Shown: positions 43,740-56,586 of the stretch, one piece after another
Numbering within the stretch: position 1 is the stretch's first letter
Layout of the letters: each line of letters begins with the position of its first letter
Source of the DNA: Dendrophyllia cribrosa
Lineage: Eukaryota; Cnidaria; Anthozoa; Scleractinia; Dendrophylliidae
DNA length: 64,000 bases
Assembly (NCBI GenBank): GCA_024195265.1
Contig: JAJLRJ010000005.1
Location: forward strand, 39,332,707 to 39,396,706
Direction: 5' to 3'
Translations under genes and position numbers: made by a program
The notes under the pieces: generated by a model
The model's database searches: none
What the model was told of the DNA's origin: nothing
Seen by the model: the letters and a program-made list of their open reading frames with translations, nothing else

Positions 43740-46700
43740 CAGAAAACTGAAAAGCATTTTCATGTTTCATTGGCGGTGAAGTTGGTTAATTCCGCTCGTC
43801 AGCGTTTTAGCCGGGACCAGGAAAAGTTTCTCCTTAATGGCGGTGTCCCAAAATACTAATAGTTCAACTGTCTTACTGTGTTTTTGCGTACGTTTTTCCT
43901 TAAATAGGATTTTCCAGCACGGATCAGCAAACTGAAAACCACTGAATGATTCCTTCAGTAGAGTTTTGATGCGTTCTTTGGACTTGACTGGTAAAATATT
44001 TGGCAAATGTTTTAGGAATGTCATTTTTCGAAAACTTCTTTCACGTCAAAATGTCATACAAACACTGTACTTCTCACGCCATACATGTATCAGCACTCTG
44101 TCAATGTGGCGAGAAAAAACGTGAAGCTCGCTCCCTGTTCGTATGCCGTTATACCGTAAAATGCCGGCTACAAGTCCTGGGCTTACAAAACTTCGTAAGG
44201 GATTTTCGGAGGGCTTATAAGTGGGGAAACTTATCAATCCAGAGGTGCTTATAAACGGCATAAAAAAGACCGTTTCGGAATAAGATGGTAAGAAATAAGC
44301 TGAGTCTAACGTACAACATTATCAAAATAAGTTTTCCATGTCTGGTTTACAGTGGTTAGGCTTGCCACTTCGAACTTATCGTTATTATCAATTACGTCAT
44401 TGAAACTGTCGTACTCTTAATAATACACAGAAAAACATGAAAAACGTAACGTTCACATTTGATGAGTTAGCAATAAGGCTAGAATTAAACTCCTATACAT
44501 GCCTTATACATTCCTAATTTTCTACTTTAAGCTGAAAGTGTTTAATTTAAGGAGCAGAGAAACGTAGAGGGGCGTGGGGGTCTTAAAACGGGGGAATTTT
44601 TGCTTACCGCAGGTAGATGGGCCTATAAGCAGGGGGGGGGGGGGGGGGGGGGGGGGTTAAACAGCATTTTACGGTATTTCTTTTCTTGTTCTAGTGTGCA
44701 TGTCGAATTCTTAATCATGTACGAGCTATGACATTTAGTGCTCAAAACATCTTTATTCCAGGCAGTGCGGCAAGGATCCTCTCTTCTTTGACCATCGATG
44801 CCCCACCCCCCTGCTCCCAGGTCTAATTATCGAAAAAACCGTTTTTCAAGCGTATTCCCCGGTCATGACGTGTGAAATGTACAGAACAAGAAAAATATTG
44901 CCATTTCCCGTCAACAACTACAAGTAATAGACTTTGCTAGTGACCCAACGAACGTTGCATTTAAAAAAAAAACTTTTCTGAGTACTCTGATCTCTTGTGC
45001 TTGGCATCTCTTTCATCACATGAAACACTTAACCGGAAATTAACTCTTTGGCACGATACAGTTTTCAATACATTCCTCGACATCAAGGCCCCCGGCTTTG
45101 TTTACATCGATTGTCTGGGCATTTCTATCCAGCTGGCTGTGCCATTACAGGGATCTGCGCGCATTTCTGCCCGTTTTAATTGGATTAAATTTCTCTCTCT
45201 TCGAAATACAAAACTTGTTTTTCCATTATCTTCATACACTGTCGTTGGTCTATGTCTTAATTAGGCCAATTAATAAGCATTTACCTGCTGATTCGCGTTG
45301 TTTCTAGACAGTTCATCAATTTTCTTTTTTAATTAATAGCTTTTTATTATCGTAGTAAGAGTTGTAGGTATTGTTGGCGTTCAACTTTCTCTTCAACCAT
45401 CTTGCAGTATTCTATACGCTATCGTACATTTTTAAAGCGATTCTAGTATATACAGTATTTAAACTGCAGACAGTTTACTGTGAAATACGGTGCAGTACTA
45501 ACCCCTTATTCATATGTAAGAAAATTAAATTCGAGGGCCAATTCGGCGCTAATTAGCTAATGATAATTTAGAACTAGAAGCTTCGCTGCAAAAACACCAC
45601 ACACGAGCTTTCTGCCGTGATCATGGTGCATGGGAAGGGGGAAACTTTCCTCGTATTTAATTTTAAAGGTCAAAATAAGTTTGCTTGTATGAATAAGATC
45701 CAAACACAAAGGCATTTGTCTTCAGAACAAAATTATGGAGAAAGTCAATTTCAACAACTACAAGACTTATGTATTCACCATGTTGGTGTCCTTCTTTAGG
45801 ACAGCAACAAGGCGGCCATAAAATGACTAATACGTGTACGTAGTAACACAGTCTGTGCAATCTTTTCAGAACTATTAAGATGACACTGGTTTCTAAAAAT
45901 TGAAAAGAAACGCAAAGATATTGTTTTTTGTGACATTTGAGAATCTGTTTCGGGACATGCCAAATTTCATGAAACTTTTGAACGCCATATCTCTAAAAGG
46001 AAGCACTCTTTTTACTTGAACATTTGCACGACGATTAATCTCATTGATGTGCAAAATATGTCAAAAGAAATGCTTTGGGTGGCAGTAGTTTAAGTTTTAG
46101 AATAATGATGATGATGTCACACGAAACCCCCAAAGGCTTTTTTTTTATCATGCTCGGTCCCGATTGCTCACAAAATACCCTGGGTAACTGAGATTTTCTC
46201 GCGGCACGCTTTCAGTGATTCGCCGTGGGCAGTCGGGAGCGTCCGGCGGACGACCAACGAGGCGCGGCGAAGCCGCGAAAAGAAAATATAACATGCATTA
46301 GAGGCGAGTAATATAACCGTTGAAAGAGAGAAAAGCCTCTGGCATCCATGCAGAGTATAGCCAAGAAAGCGTGCCACGAGAAACCTCTGGTCAGGCAAAT
46401 CATAACATTTTCCAGGGTTTGATAATGTACAGAAAATTGCTTAAGTTTTATTTTATAGAAAGGTACGGGGAGGCTGAGATCGAGTTCAAGGACACTTGTT
46501 TTTACAATGAGTTACAAAAAAAATCGTCTCTGTGAATGTGCAGGCCGATTAAACGTAAATTAATGTTTACACTCAGTAGAGGACATGATACTGAAGCCAG
46601 TAGTAACATGTGCAACGTGTTTTTGGAATTGCAACGTACACCGTTCTTTTTCCCCGGGAAAAAGGAAACATGTGTATAACAATTGGAACCATTTGTAGAG

Positions 46701-47060
46701 CTTAGCTTGAGTTTCTTATTATTCTTTTTCATCCAGAACTATGATTTACTGGCATACTCAGTCTCAGGTGAAAAAAGAATAATAGACGTTTAAAATGTTG
46801 GTGTTATAACAAATAAATAAATAAATAAATAGGAATTTCAGTGGAATCCACGAGGTCGCTCTTACTTCCGGATCGAATTGGAATTTGGAAATATTAACAA
46901 TGAACTAGCTAGACAAGTCGAGTGGTTTTGTCGAGGGACTATCGGATAATGTGCAAAAATGTTTTTGTAGTTTAAAAATCATAATTAGCCCGGAAACAAA
47001 GTTTTGTTTCGGCAGTTGATAGTTTGTATAACATTTTTTTTGTTAGTTTAAAATCTGGGC
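43740..47060. other. Gene-poor stretch
   Basis: Holds the poly-G tract at 44633, a GC-rich repeat relic near 46200-46290 and an (AAAT)n run near 46811-46829. No coding region is supported. Confidence 0.5.
44633..44656. repeat. Poly-G tract (about 24 bp)
   Basis: The longest uninterrupted G run in the window. Similar G or C runs occur at about 541-558, 3971-3987, 49777-49794, 49847-49863, 56084-56109, 56338-56355, 56517-56537 and 58929-58940, most of them next to dispersed repeats. Confidence 0.9.
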
Positions 47061-47065
47061 GCATC

Positions 47066-47224
47066 ATCTAAGTTCTAACTTTTGAGCCCGTGGATGAAAT
47101 CCCATGGTGTGACCATTCAAATGAAACCTCTTCGGCAGAACTTTTGCATGGTACCATTTGTTTTTCAATATTTTACAAAATGAATTTTGGGATTTTTCTT
47201 GAATTTTCATGTTTGGCACCCTGT
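47066..47224 (+). mobile_element. Family A MITE, 5'-truncated copy
   Basis: Starts at GTTCTAACTTTTGAGCCCGT and ends near GATTTTTCTTGAATTTTC and a decayed terminal repeat. Confidence 0.7.
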
Positions 47225-47452
47225 CACGTTCTATTTTAGTATCACTTTAAAAAGTCAAAAACATATTTATATCAACAGAAATCTAAAAGTAATGCTCCCG
47301 TTTTTGTTAACAATTCAGTACTGTACTAGTACAATGAAACTATCAGAGCTTGTCTTTGACTTCGGGTGGCCAGGTTAGAAATGGGTTGCAACTTAAAAAC
47401 AATGGCCAATTTTTTCAAGTTCTTCGACGTGCAACTTGGAAAAAATCGCTTA

Positions 47453-47572
47453 GGCCCGGTTCAAACGTCGAACTTCACATGTGCCGAATCTAATGCAAAT
47501 GAGCAAGAACAATAGATTTTGCTCATTTGCATTAGATTCGGCACATGTGAAGTTCGACGTTTGAACCGGGCC
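47453..47572. mobile_element. Perfect 54-bp hairpin element with TA flanks
   Basis: Arms 47453-47506 and 47519-47572 are exact complements (GGCCCGGTTCAAACGTCGAA at the outer end) around a 12-nt loop, flanked by TA on both sides. The element is 120 bp in all. Confidence 0.85.
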
Positions 47573-47744
47573 TAAATTAAATCTCATGGTGGTCGGTTCT
47601 CTCTTCGCAGAATCACTTGATATTTTCTTTTCGATATGCTCTTGGAGAATTTTGTGTAAGAGCAAAGGTTATTTGTCAAATATTTAGTACCGTTTTTTCT
47701 ATAGTTGTTGTATAGTTTGAAAACCTTTAAGAGTATAAAGTGGT

Positions 47745-48275
47745 TTCAACTTTTAAGTCGATAAATCAAATCCTGTGATGCGTTCTGTTTATTGTGCTGT
47801 ACAAGGTAGTTCTAACGTTAGAGTCGCAGAATGAAATCCTGCAGTGTGACCATTCAAGTGAAAGCTACTGAGCAGTACTTTCCCGTGGTACTGTTTATTG
47901 TGCTGTACATAAGGTGGTTCTAACCGGCTTTGAGTGTGTGGATGAAACCCTAAAGTGTGACCATCCAAACAAAAACTATTGAGCAGTTCTTTCCTGTGGC
48001 ATTGTTTATTGTGCCATACAAGGTGGTTCTAATCGGCTTTTGAGTGTGTCGATGAAATTCTAAGTGTGGCCATTCAAATGAAAGAAGTACTTTCCTGTGG
48101 TACTGTTTATTATGTTGTGCAAGGTGATTCTAACTTTTGAGTCTGTGGATGAAATCCTACAGTGTGACCATTCAAATGAAAGCTATTGAGCAGTACTTTG
48201 TGGTTCTAACTTTTGAGTCTGTGGATGAAATCCTACAGTGTGACCATTCAAATGAAAGTTTTTCAGCAGTAATTT
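47745..48275 (+). repeat. Tandem array of family-B units (about 75-110 bp)
   Basis: Five copies of a unit containing TGAGTCTGTGGATGAAATCC and GTGTGACCATTCAAATGAAA. The GTGTGACC anchors start at 47844, 47955, 48064, 48162 and 48237. The core is shared with the family A MITE, but the units end in GAGCAGTACTTTCCTGTGG and TACTGTTTATT. Other family B arrays are at 39535-39740, 54240-54500 and 59775-60140. Confidence 0.8.
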
Positions 48276-48634
48276 TGATTTTCAGGATTTTACACAACAA
48301 GGTTGGTAAATTTTTCTTGAATTGTCAGTGGGGTACAAAGGTTACTTGCGGGAGATAAACTAAAACTATTCACTGACGGTACTCTATCTTTGACTGTCAG
48401 TAGTAGTTGTCTGTGTAACTTAACAAAATTTTTTGAGCACTTTTCACTCCCAAGACGGCTTGAATCACAGATAAACCGCTTTTCAGTTAGCTCATATTGT
48501 ATGCCTGTTGTGTAGCCAGGAACCAATACCCTTGATATTCAAGTGTATTTAGCCCGTTTGCCGCGGATTGCCTGGTGGCGGTAAAGAGGAATTGCTTGTA
48601 ATGGCGTTGCACTGTTTTTCCGTATCATTTTAAT

Positions 48635-48868
48635 TTAGGTGATGTTTCACGGGACGATTCGCAACGATGATTTTTAGCGCAACAAAATTAACAACAGGTA
48701 TGTTACATGAAACAACTTGAGTAAAATTCGTGTTTTTACGTTGCAAGTTTTTGAAGCTGATTCAAAAACTTCGCAACGCAAAAATTGCGAAGAAAATCGT
48801 CCGTGCACCCATGTTGCGCTAAAAATCGTCGTTGCGAATCGTCCCGTGTATTAAACATATCACCTTAA
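48635..48868. mobile_element. Hairpin MITE with AGGTGATGTTTCACGGGACG end
   Basis: Ends pair over about 50 bp (GGGACGATTCGCAACGATGA against TCGTCGTTGCGAATCGTCCC) with small mismatches; TTAA on the right. Confidence 0.75.
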
Positions 48869-48869
48869 A

Positions 48870-51111
48870 GGGAACTATGTGAAAGCTAATATGTTTGAGC
48901 TTTTCGCACGGGTTATTTTAGCTGAATATTTCATCGACAGAACTCAGGGAAAGGAATCGAAACCCCGAATTTACTATAGCTGCTTTCACCTTCCGAAAAA
49001 TCCAAGCTGACCTTATATTGCACCTAAAACGACATTTTCTATCCCTTCCGAAAACAAAACCGTGTTAAATTTTCCGATCACGGTTACGAAAATTGGAGTC
49101 GACATATTAGTTAAGAACACCCTATTGTTAATCTAATTTCTTACGAATTTTTAAGATGACTAAGGCTTCCGAAGAGCTTTCCGACGAAACGATTCGTTGG
49201 ACAGTGTAATGAGATTACAATTTTTGAACTCAAAATAATAAGCGTGACGAAGGAAAATCGGAATTAATTAGCAGAGATTTTTCGTCCAAAAAAAAAAAAC
49301 AACTCCGCTACGCGTCGGTTTTTTCAACTCTCTTCTGGTTCTTCGGAAATCCTGATGAAACACGCTTTCTTGTGTTTCGTATATTACTTGAAAAAAATTG
49401 GAGTTCTACCCTTGCGTATTGGAAAATTACGTAGAAATAATGCTTCAGTTTTGTTAACAAGTACAAAAAATGTACTACAAAGTAAGTACTATTAATACTA
49501 GTACAAGAGCCCTGACCCGGTTGTTCAAAAGGTGGATAGCGCTAAAATAGCAGCTCAGATAGCTCAGATAGCGTGGATGGAAATGGATGCAACTTGAAAC
49601 AAATACCCTTTTTTATTTTTCCCTTGTTTCTTGCAAAAATTGCCAGTTGCTTACGTTAGATCTGATGATGGTTTGCTCCCAACTTCGAGGAATCACTCTT
49701 GGTTTGTCGTCTCAGTGCCGAAAGTGTATTTGGTGTAAGAGCAGAAGGTAGTTCGTCAAATATTTAGTACAGTTCCCCCCCCCCCCCCCCCCCCTGAATC
49801 CGCCCATACATTTGATTTTGGCTACTTCCAATCCTGTTAAGATCCGGGGGGGGGGGGGGGGGGTAATATGGAATTCAGTATCAAGTTATGCTTTTATCAT
49901 ATTGCAAACAAGTTCCTTTTCATTGTTTTGGAAGAGACGACGTTCCGTGATGCACTGAAATGGGCATTTTTTTACTTCTATTTCAGTCCTTTTAATAAAT
50001 AAGACGACAATTAAAGACTTTAGCAAGCAGTACCTAAGTAGATTTATTGGTTATTAGTTGTTATTATTATGTCGAAATGTTCTTAACCACAGTGAGCTTG
50101 TGGCTCGATTCATATGTCTTTTTCTAACCTTTGGGTCAGCAGATTCTAAATTCCACAAATTTCGGGTGCTAGGCCTGCTTGTTTGCGTGCGTTTGCTCGT
50201 CTGAGTTTCAACTGTCCTGTCCGTGTGTTTTTTTTTTGCACTCTTGGGCGCCTCGCTGAATTGAAGTCAATTTGACCGTTTGACACGAAAACCTTAAGTT
50301 ACATGTTTAGTCTACAAACACGGGTTAAAGAATTGTTTGTGTTGGCATCAACAAGCATTTCATCAGCTACTTGAAATGTTTTATGTGGAGGTTTTTTAAA
50401 AAATATATTGCAAGCTTAAAATTTCACGACTTTGCAGATTTGGCCTACTGTTCAAATCACAATGAAAATTAATGAAACTCCATATTGTTTATACACAAGA
50501 CTAGTGCTTGCCTATTATTAGCTAACTCTTTCAACCGAATTCGATGAAAAAGTAGATCTATTCAGTTGAGTGACTGCAAGAGGCTTGGACGGTTTGTACG
50601 CCGGTTTGCGAGGCAATGCAATCATCGTTAATGGCCTTCGGATGGCCTCTTCAAAATGCTTCCACGAAAAAACACTGATCTGATAAATACAACAAACACA
50701 GACAATGTACTTGTTTACCTGGAAGTGAAGCAAATAGTGGTCCTTTGATGTTGAAAACGGAGCAAAACGCTTGCCAAGGAACACGAGATACAACACAAAC
50801 CAAGAAGTATTTTAACACTCCTGCAGACAGATGAATGAATACTGCGCTTATAACAAGGCTAAGTTGGCCTTTGTGTCTAGATAAGGAAATGTCTGTCGCC
50901 ACTTGACGGAGAGCGATTCCTTGTATAAACCTTTATTGGCGTGACTTAAAAACAGTTAGACGTCATTTCAAGAAAATCCTTCCGTCTTAGAACGTAGAGG
51001 CGTTGGTAATCGAGTTGACTTGGTAGGCAATGCGCATGCCATACCCATAATTAAAAAAGAAATTGGTCAAGTTTGATCAGTTTTCGATCCATGCGATGAT
51101 GCAAAAAAATC
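48870..51111. other. Gene-poor stretch with C and G tracts
   Basis: Poly-C near 49777 and poly-G near 49847 face each other about 50 bp apart, forming inverted homopolymer ends. No gene recognised. Confidence 0.5.
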
Positions 51112-51405
51112 TCACACTTGCATACCATGTTTAATCAAGTTCTTTCCCACGTGATAAATGTTCAAACGATCTTTTGTTTTATCAAGAATGGGAAAAGCCG
51201 GGAATTTTTTAACCTCTGTAGAACTACTTATGTCAATTAACAAGCCCAGGGGGTTAAGAGATGACCCGATTTTGGTTTTTATGTCTGACGCTAATTTCTC
51301 TGATCCCGTCTGGACTTGAGTGATGCAGAACAAAACGCCGTTTATGTCTAAACATACGTAATATCCTAATTGCGTTTCTTGTTTCGTCACGTAGTGCTCT
51401 ACCAA
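51112..51405 (-). pseudogene. Unrecognised 97-codon ORF, possible transposon fragment
   Basis: Encodes LGYYVCLDINGVLFCITQ and, near the C-terminus, DRLNIYHVGKNLIK. That last phrase recalls the D-x-WHxxKNLxK stretch of some cnidarian DNA-transposon proteins, but the match is weak and no other domain is visible. Confidence 0.25.
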
Positions 51406-51488
51406 GTCATGTCAGCTCCACTAAGGGAAAATCAAACTGCAAGTTCTGTAGCGTGAAATGTTCAATGAAAAAATTTATCATCCTTGGA

Positions 51489-51655
51489 TCACACCCAGAG
51501 TCAATTATGGAGACATGTAGTGTAGTTCTAAATTTTGAGTCTGGATGAAATCCTATGGTGTGACCATTCAAATGAAACCTCAATATTTTACAAAATGAAA
51601 GTTTGGATTTTTCTTGAATTTTGATTTTTGGCACTTTTGGGAGGTAAAGGGTCAA
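51489..51655 (+). mobile_element. Family A MITE, internally deleted copy
   Basis: Left end ACCCAGAGTCAATTATGGAG, core TGGTGTGACCATTCAAATGA, right end CTTTTGGGAGGTAAAGGGTC. About 50 bp between the core and the AT-rich segment are missing compared with 6411-6624. Confidence 0.72.
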
Positions 51656-52237
51656 ATGAGCCAGTCACCTGTTTTAAGCATTATTATAAAAAGGTAAAGG
51701 ACATTTACATCAGAGCAAACCCAAAAATGGCGATCCCCCAATTTTGTTTAAAATTACTCTACTAGTGCATTGAAGCTAAAAAGATGTGTTTGGCTAAGGG
51801 GGGCGGATTGCAACTTGAAAAAACTAAGGCAATTTTCTTAAGTTCTTGCTTGCGTCCTGGCCGAGATCCGTTAAACTGACTAGCATTAGAGTTATTCTTC
51901 CGATCCTCTCGATAATTCACCAGATATCTTTCCCGTGGAGCATTCCTTGTATGAAAATGGTGATTTAGCCGGCGCAACTTTGACCCAGAACTGAATGCGC
52001 CTTTTTGAGAACCTGGTACTTCAAAAAGTTGCTATAGCAAGCGCCCTTAGAAATCTCCTCGGCACAGCATAGCTTCTTTGAGAGCACCACACGATGACAA
52101 CTGCCAGACATCGACTTTCAATAAATTCTCACGGAACATCTCGAGGCCGACAACACACGTTATTCTAGACAACCCATATACCTCCCAGGCAGCAAACTGG
52201 ACTGTCTAATACATCTCGATTTTTTCTTATTTTAATG

Positions 52238-52462
52238 TAACCCCGTTGACTCTCAGAGTCGATTATAGAGACATAGGCTAGACATGGAGTGTAGTTCTAA
52301 CTTTTAAATCTGTTGACGAATCCTATGGTGTGACCATTCAAACGAAACCTCGTTGGCGGTACTTTTTCATGGTGCAAATTGTTTTTCAATATTTTACAAC
52401 ATTAAATTTGGGATTTTCCTTGAATTTTGATGTTTGTTCACTCTCGTTAGTAAAGGGTTAAA
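52238..52462 (+). mobile_element. Family A MITE, near-complete copy
   Basis: From GTAACCCCGTTGACTCTCAG to TCGTTAGTAAAGGGTTAA with the full core. It abuts the 269-bp tandem duplication at 52460. Confidence 0.75.
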
Positions 52463-52976
52463 CAAATAATCACTTGCCTCACGTGATGAACAAAAAGCAA
52501 ATCCTACCCGTAAAAAACTCATTTGAAATATTTTTATCTTTGGCACTCTTGGGAATTGATTTTTAGGGTTTGAATAACATGTTGATATCTTCTGTCATGT
52601 TGTTACAAGTCATAGTTTTAAAAGCGTAGAAGACGCAAGTACAGGAGGGACGAAGCCTTGCCGAAAATGATCCTCACCCGTGAACGGTCATCCCGTACAG
52701 CGTTAATGAAAATTCTATAAACAAATAATCACTTGCCTCACGTGATGAACAAAACGCAAATCCTACCCGTAAAAAACTCATTTGAAATATTTTTATCTTT
52801 GGCACTCTTGGGAATTGATTTTCAGGGTTTGAATAACATGTTAATATCTTCTGTCATGTTGTTACAAGTCATAGTTTGAAAAGCGTAGAAGACGCAAGTA
52901 CAGGAGGGACGAGGCCTTGCCGAAAATGATCCTCACCCGTGAACGGTCATCCCTTACAGCGTTAATGAAAATTATA
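52460..52976 (+). repeat. Two tandem 269-bp direct repeats
   Basis: Copies 52460-52728 and 52729-52976 both begin AAACAAATAATCACTTGCCT and share GCGTAGAAGACGCAAGTACA with only a handful of substitutions. A fragment of the same sequence follows the family A copy near 10985. Confidence 0.88.
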
Positions 52977-53480
52977 TCAGACCCGGAAATGATGATACTA
53001 GACACCTTTCTCATAGATAATTACAGTATCTATTAGTTATTTGTTTTTAATACATTTACATGTTAACTTTTCAGTGGCTGTAAAAAAACACACACACACA
53101 CACACAACACACTTGTTCATTGCGCCTTAACTTTTTTAAAAGTTTGAATGGATTAATTTCTGTAGTATTTCGTGAACTGTAGCGACAACTTCACTTTATT
53201 CTACATCTCTGCCAGGATCGTTTGCGAGATCACTGAAATGCCATAAACCTCATTTTTCCAGTTGCCTAAATCGAAAACGGTCCGTGGTGAATTTTGCATG
53301 TCTATAGCTACTAAATTAATCTATAACTATGCCGCTTTTATATGGAAAATATAATTAAATTAAGTCCCGGTGGGCAGGGTACTCCGACCTCAAAAGAGAT
53401 GGTGTGTTCGTCCCGCTTCTTAGTTCTTCTTGACACTCTCGCACATTTTCAGACCAAAATATGTGATGTTTTATGAATGA

Positions 53481-53620
53481 TATCAAACACGAGGAAGAGT
53501 GTTTCATCAGGATATCCAAACACCGAGAAGTGGGTTGACAAAACGCGGCACGGCCGAGTTTTTTAACTCACTTCGAGGTGTTTGGACACCTGATGAAACA
53601 CCTCTTCGAGTGTTTGATAT
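53481..53620. repeat. Foldback with TATCAAACAC ends
   Basis: The left arm carries GTGTTTCATCAGGATATCCA and CACCGAGAAGTG; the right arm carries CACTTCGAGGTGTTTGGACA and CTGATGAAACACCTCTTCGA. A related diverged sequence lies near 49300-49390. Confidence 0.7.
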
Positions 53621-54239
53621 AGCTTCTCGAAATGTCCATTAAATACAGAGAAAACGACGAAATGAAATCGCGAAAATCCATGCTAATAAAGATCGGGTTT
53701 CCAAACCACTCTGGAGGTTTTATATTTTTTTAATGCGGTTTATTCCACTCTTGATACCAAATCACCGTCATGCACGCTTATGACTTTCTTATTTTAAAGG
53801 TGATGAATTGTAAATGAGTTTAAGAAACCCGTTATCAGAGCTACGTTTCAAGCTAAAATGGCAAAAATAGATACCCATTTTGAGACCAGAAGCCGGGTGA
53901 AAACACGCCATGAATGTCTCAAGTTTTAGGTGTAAAGAGTTGGCACCGTCAATCCTTATTTCCGTGTATAATCCAAATCCTTTTCCGTTACCCTACTTAG
54001 TTATTAAGTTTTAATTGGCTATTATAAAAGCTTTTATTATGCTGTAACCTCTAATCTGCGTCCATTCCCGCGTGCTTACATATGCAATAAAGCATGCACA
54101 CGATCGCATTTACTACCTGTCGGCACGTGACGTAGTAATTGGCGGTAAAACTTATTTGGACTAAAAATATACTGTATCTGGCCTGTCCTAGTGGGAGCAT
54201 TTCTCTGAATATTTCGTCATTTCTTGTGGTGCTGTTTAT

Positions 54240-54500
54240 TATGCTGTAGAATGCGGTTCTTTCTAAGGGCCTGGCTAAACTGAGAAACATTGTTGCGGAC
54301 GCCTTGCTTCCCGGACGCAAGGAAATTGAATCAATTAAAACACATTCTTGCTTCTCGGACGCACATTTTGTGTCCGCAGCATATGTTTCCCAGTTTAGCC
54401 ACATTACAAGAAACAATGTGGCCTATTTTAGCCAGGCTGTTAGAGTATGGCCATGAAATTCTAAACTGTGACTTTTCAAATGAAAGCACTCAACAGTATG
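54240..54500 (+). repeat. Family-B unit split by a hairpin MITE
   Basis: The unit starts at 54240 (ATGCTGTAGAATGCGGTTCT) and resumes near 54436 (GTTAGAGTATGGCCATGAAA, TGACTTTTCAAATGAAAGC). Between them is a hairpin element at 54272-54401 with ends TGGCTAAACTGAGAAACAT and ATGTTTCCCAGTTTAGCCA. Confidence 0.65.
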
Positions 54501-54802
54501 TTCTTATAATGTTCTCTTGGATTTGAACATTTGTTTATCAGTTACGCAGGAAAATCAAAGCCAATATTTAAAGCTTAGTGCCAGATTATCTCGATCTTGC
54601 ATAAGCGCAGTCGCTCGCGTGCGGATTTCAATCCGGGCACTCAGTAAAGCCAACTTAAAGCAGGAAATAGATTTTTCTTGTTTGTTTATTTCACCGTCGC
54701 AGGTTTAACTTGGCCATGCTATTGTCAGCCACTCTATTTAAAACAAAAACGACAAAAATGGAATGCAACCTACTATATATAATGTTGTCAAGCAATAGAA
54801 AC

Positions 54803-55091
54803 TCCCATATAAAAAATGACGGGAGTGCTCGTCGTACCTTTTAGGGGTCAAAATTTGTAGATTGGTATCGCTTTGGGTGCTAAGATCTAAAATGACCACC
54901 GTCAAAATTATCGCGGTACCTTTTAGGGTATTGAGCCGAAAACGACGTGACATGTGTTGTGTTTAGAATAAGCTCCTGCCTGGTTAGAATTGCTACTTCT
55001 CAGAGGTGAAAATTTATTTGAGCCACACCCATCAAACGAGATTTTTGTACCTGTTAGGGTGTTTCTCGAAAATTTCCGACGAGCGTCCCCC
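54803..55091. repeat. Inverted element E, copy 2
   Basis: Starts with ACTCCCATATAAAAAATGAC and GTGCTCGTCGTACC, ends with TTTCCGACGAGCGTCCCCCC. Internal segments match 574-873. Confidence 0.7.
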
Positions 55092-55164
55092 CGGGTAGAA
55101 AGACAAAACAAGAATCAACCGGCTCCGGATGTTCAAAAGCCCCCTGGGGGTATACTCGCCACTA

Positions 55165-55665
55165 CAGTGGAACCTCGATTTAACGAAGTGCCAAGGGACT
55201 GGGGAAGTGGTTCGTTATATCGAGGGTTCGTCATATCGAAAACCTCGTTATAACAAATTTGCGGGAAAATAACCAAGATGTTCGCTATATCGAGGTATAG
55301 TTAATAATTGTTTTGTAACGGTGTTACGTATTTCCGGATCTCAACAAATAACATTGGCACTTTAATGCCTGTATGAAGCTACAGTACACTGTAAATATAA
55401 CTACGACACTGGAAAATTGTACAGGTTATACCTTTGCCCTATAGCACAAACTGTTGGTCTGTTCCGCATTTATCTTTTGTCGCGCGTTGACATTTATTCG
55501 TTATATCAGGGTAGATTTTACGTTTGGGCTGCCGGATTGTGTTCGTCATAACGAGGATTTCGTTATATCGAGGTTCTGTTCCATACATTTTACTTGTAAT
55601 TTTACCGGGCTGAAGAATATCGTTCGTTACACCGAGGTTCGTACAGTTAAATCGAGGTTCCACTG
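55165..55665. mobile_element. CAGTGGAACCTCG TIR element (pogo/Tigger type)
   Basis: Inverted ends CAGTGGAACCTCGATTTAAC and AAATCGAGGTTCCACTG. The interior repeats GTTATATCGAGG several times. TA precedes the left end. The apparent 148-codon ORF across it is repeat-derived. Confidence 0.75.
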
Positions 55666-56586
55666 ATAAGCTATACTGAAGTTTGCGAATGCATGGGCGG
55701 CCGCAAAGGGTATAGCCTCCTTTGACCCCATGCCCAGCAGGGGACTCCCATGCAAAAGTTACGGGGGTGATCTCGGAAAGTTTGAAAGGAACTCCTAATA
55801 GCAAGGTAACAGAATCATATAAACTCTTGTTCTTAGGCCATCGTAACTTGATAAGAAATAAAACACAAACAGCGGTGATAAACATGGTAAACCAAAGGTA
55901 ACAGAAAACGGTTTTGTTGGTGTGGTTCAGTTTGTAGGCTCTGTCAGTATATTCCCCTAACGGAATCAGAATAACTCGACAGTGGCCATTTTCGAGTCAA
56001 ACACCGTAACTGGTACCAAATCACGAATTTTAACTTCTAAAAGGCACGGAAATCACCCCCATCATTTTATATGGGAGTCCCCTCCCCCCCCCCCCCCCCC
56101 CCCCCCCCCAAGATTCGAGAAGACCCGAACTCTGGCGCGAACGCCCCTAGCGGCCGGGAGCGATGAGAGGTGGCTGTTTTCGCAGGCTAGTACTCGGGTC
56201 GATTAACGCTAACTGCATTCAAACTAGCAGTGGTAACAGTTTAGCAGTTACAGTATACAAGTTACAGTTGCAGGGCAGTGACTATAAAGTAAAAGTGGTC
56301 GACAAAACATTTAGACATCTGTGATTCTAGCCGGGGGCGGGGGGGGGGGGGGGGGAGGTTCAATTAAATAGCATGTTTGCACAACTTTAGAACGGTTTTA
56401 TGGAAATTCATTATGAAGCAATCTATAAATGCCATCATTGGTTTGTAGAAGCCAATGTTATTTGATGTTAAGTAATTTTGCAACAGTTTTGGGGATGTTT
56501 GAGAAAAAAAAAGGATGGGGGGGGGGGGGGGGGGGGGCAGGGGGGCGGCGTTTGTGAAATTTAGCAAAATAAGAAATATAAAAGAT

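Noticed and set aside
46168..46403. Minus-strand ORFs with LVARFLGYTLHGCQRLFSLS
   Set aside because: The GC-rich DNA beneath looks like a dispersed repeat relic and the frames lack any domain; not called as a gene.
54051..54416. 121-codon minus-strand ORF
   Set aside because: Covers a hairpin MITE (54272-54401) inside a family B repeat; no recognisable protein family.
55439..55885. 148-codon minus-strand ORF
   Set aside because: It runs through the CAGTGGAACCTCG inverted-repeat element and poly-G-bounded repeat E; residues such as VEPRFN are translated repeat ends.
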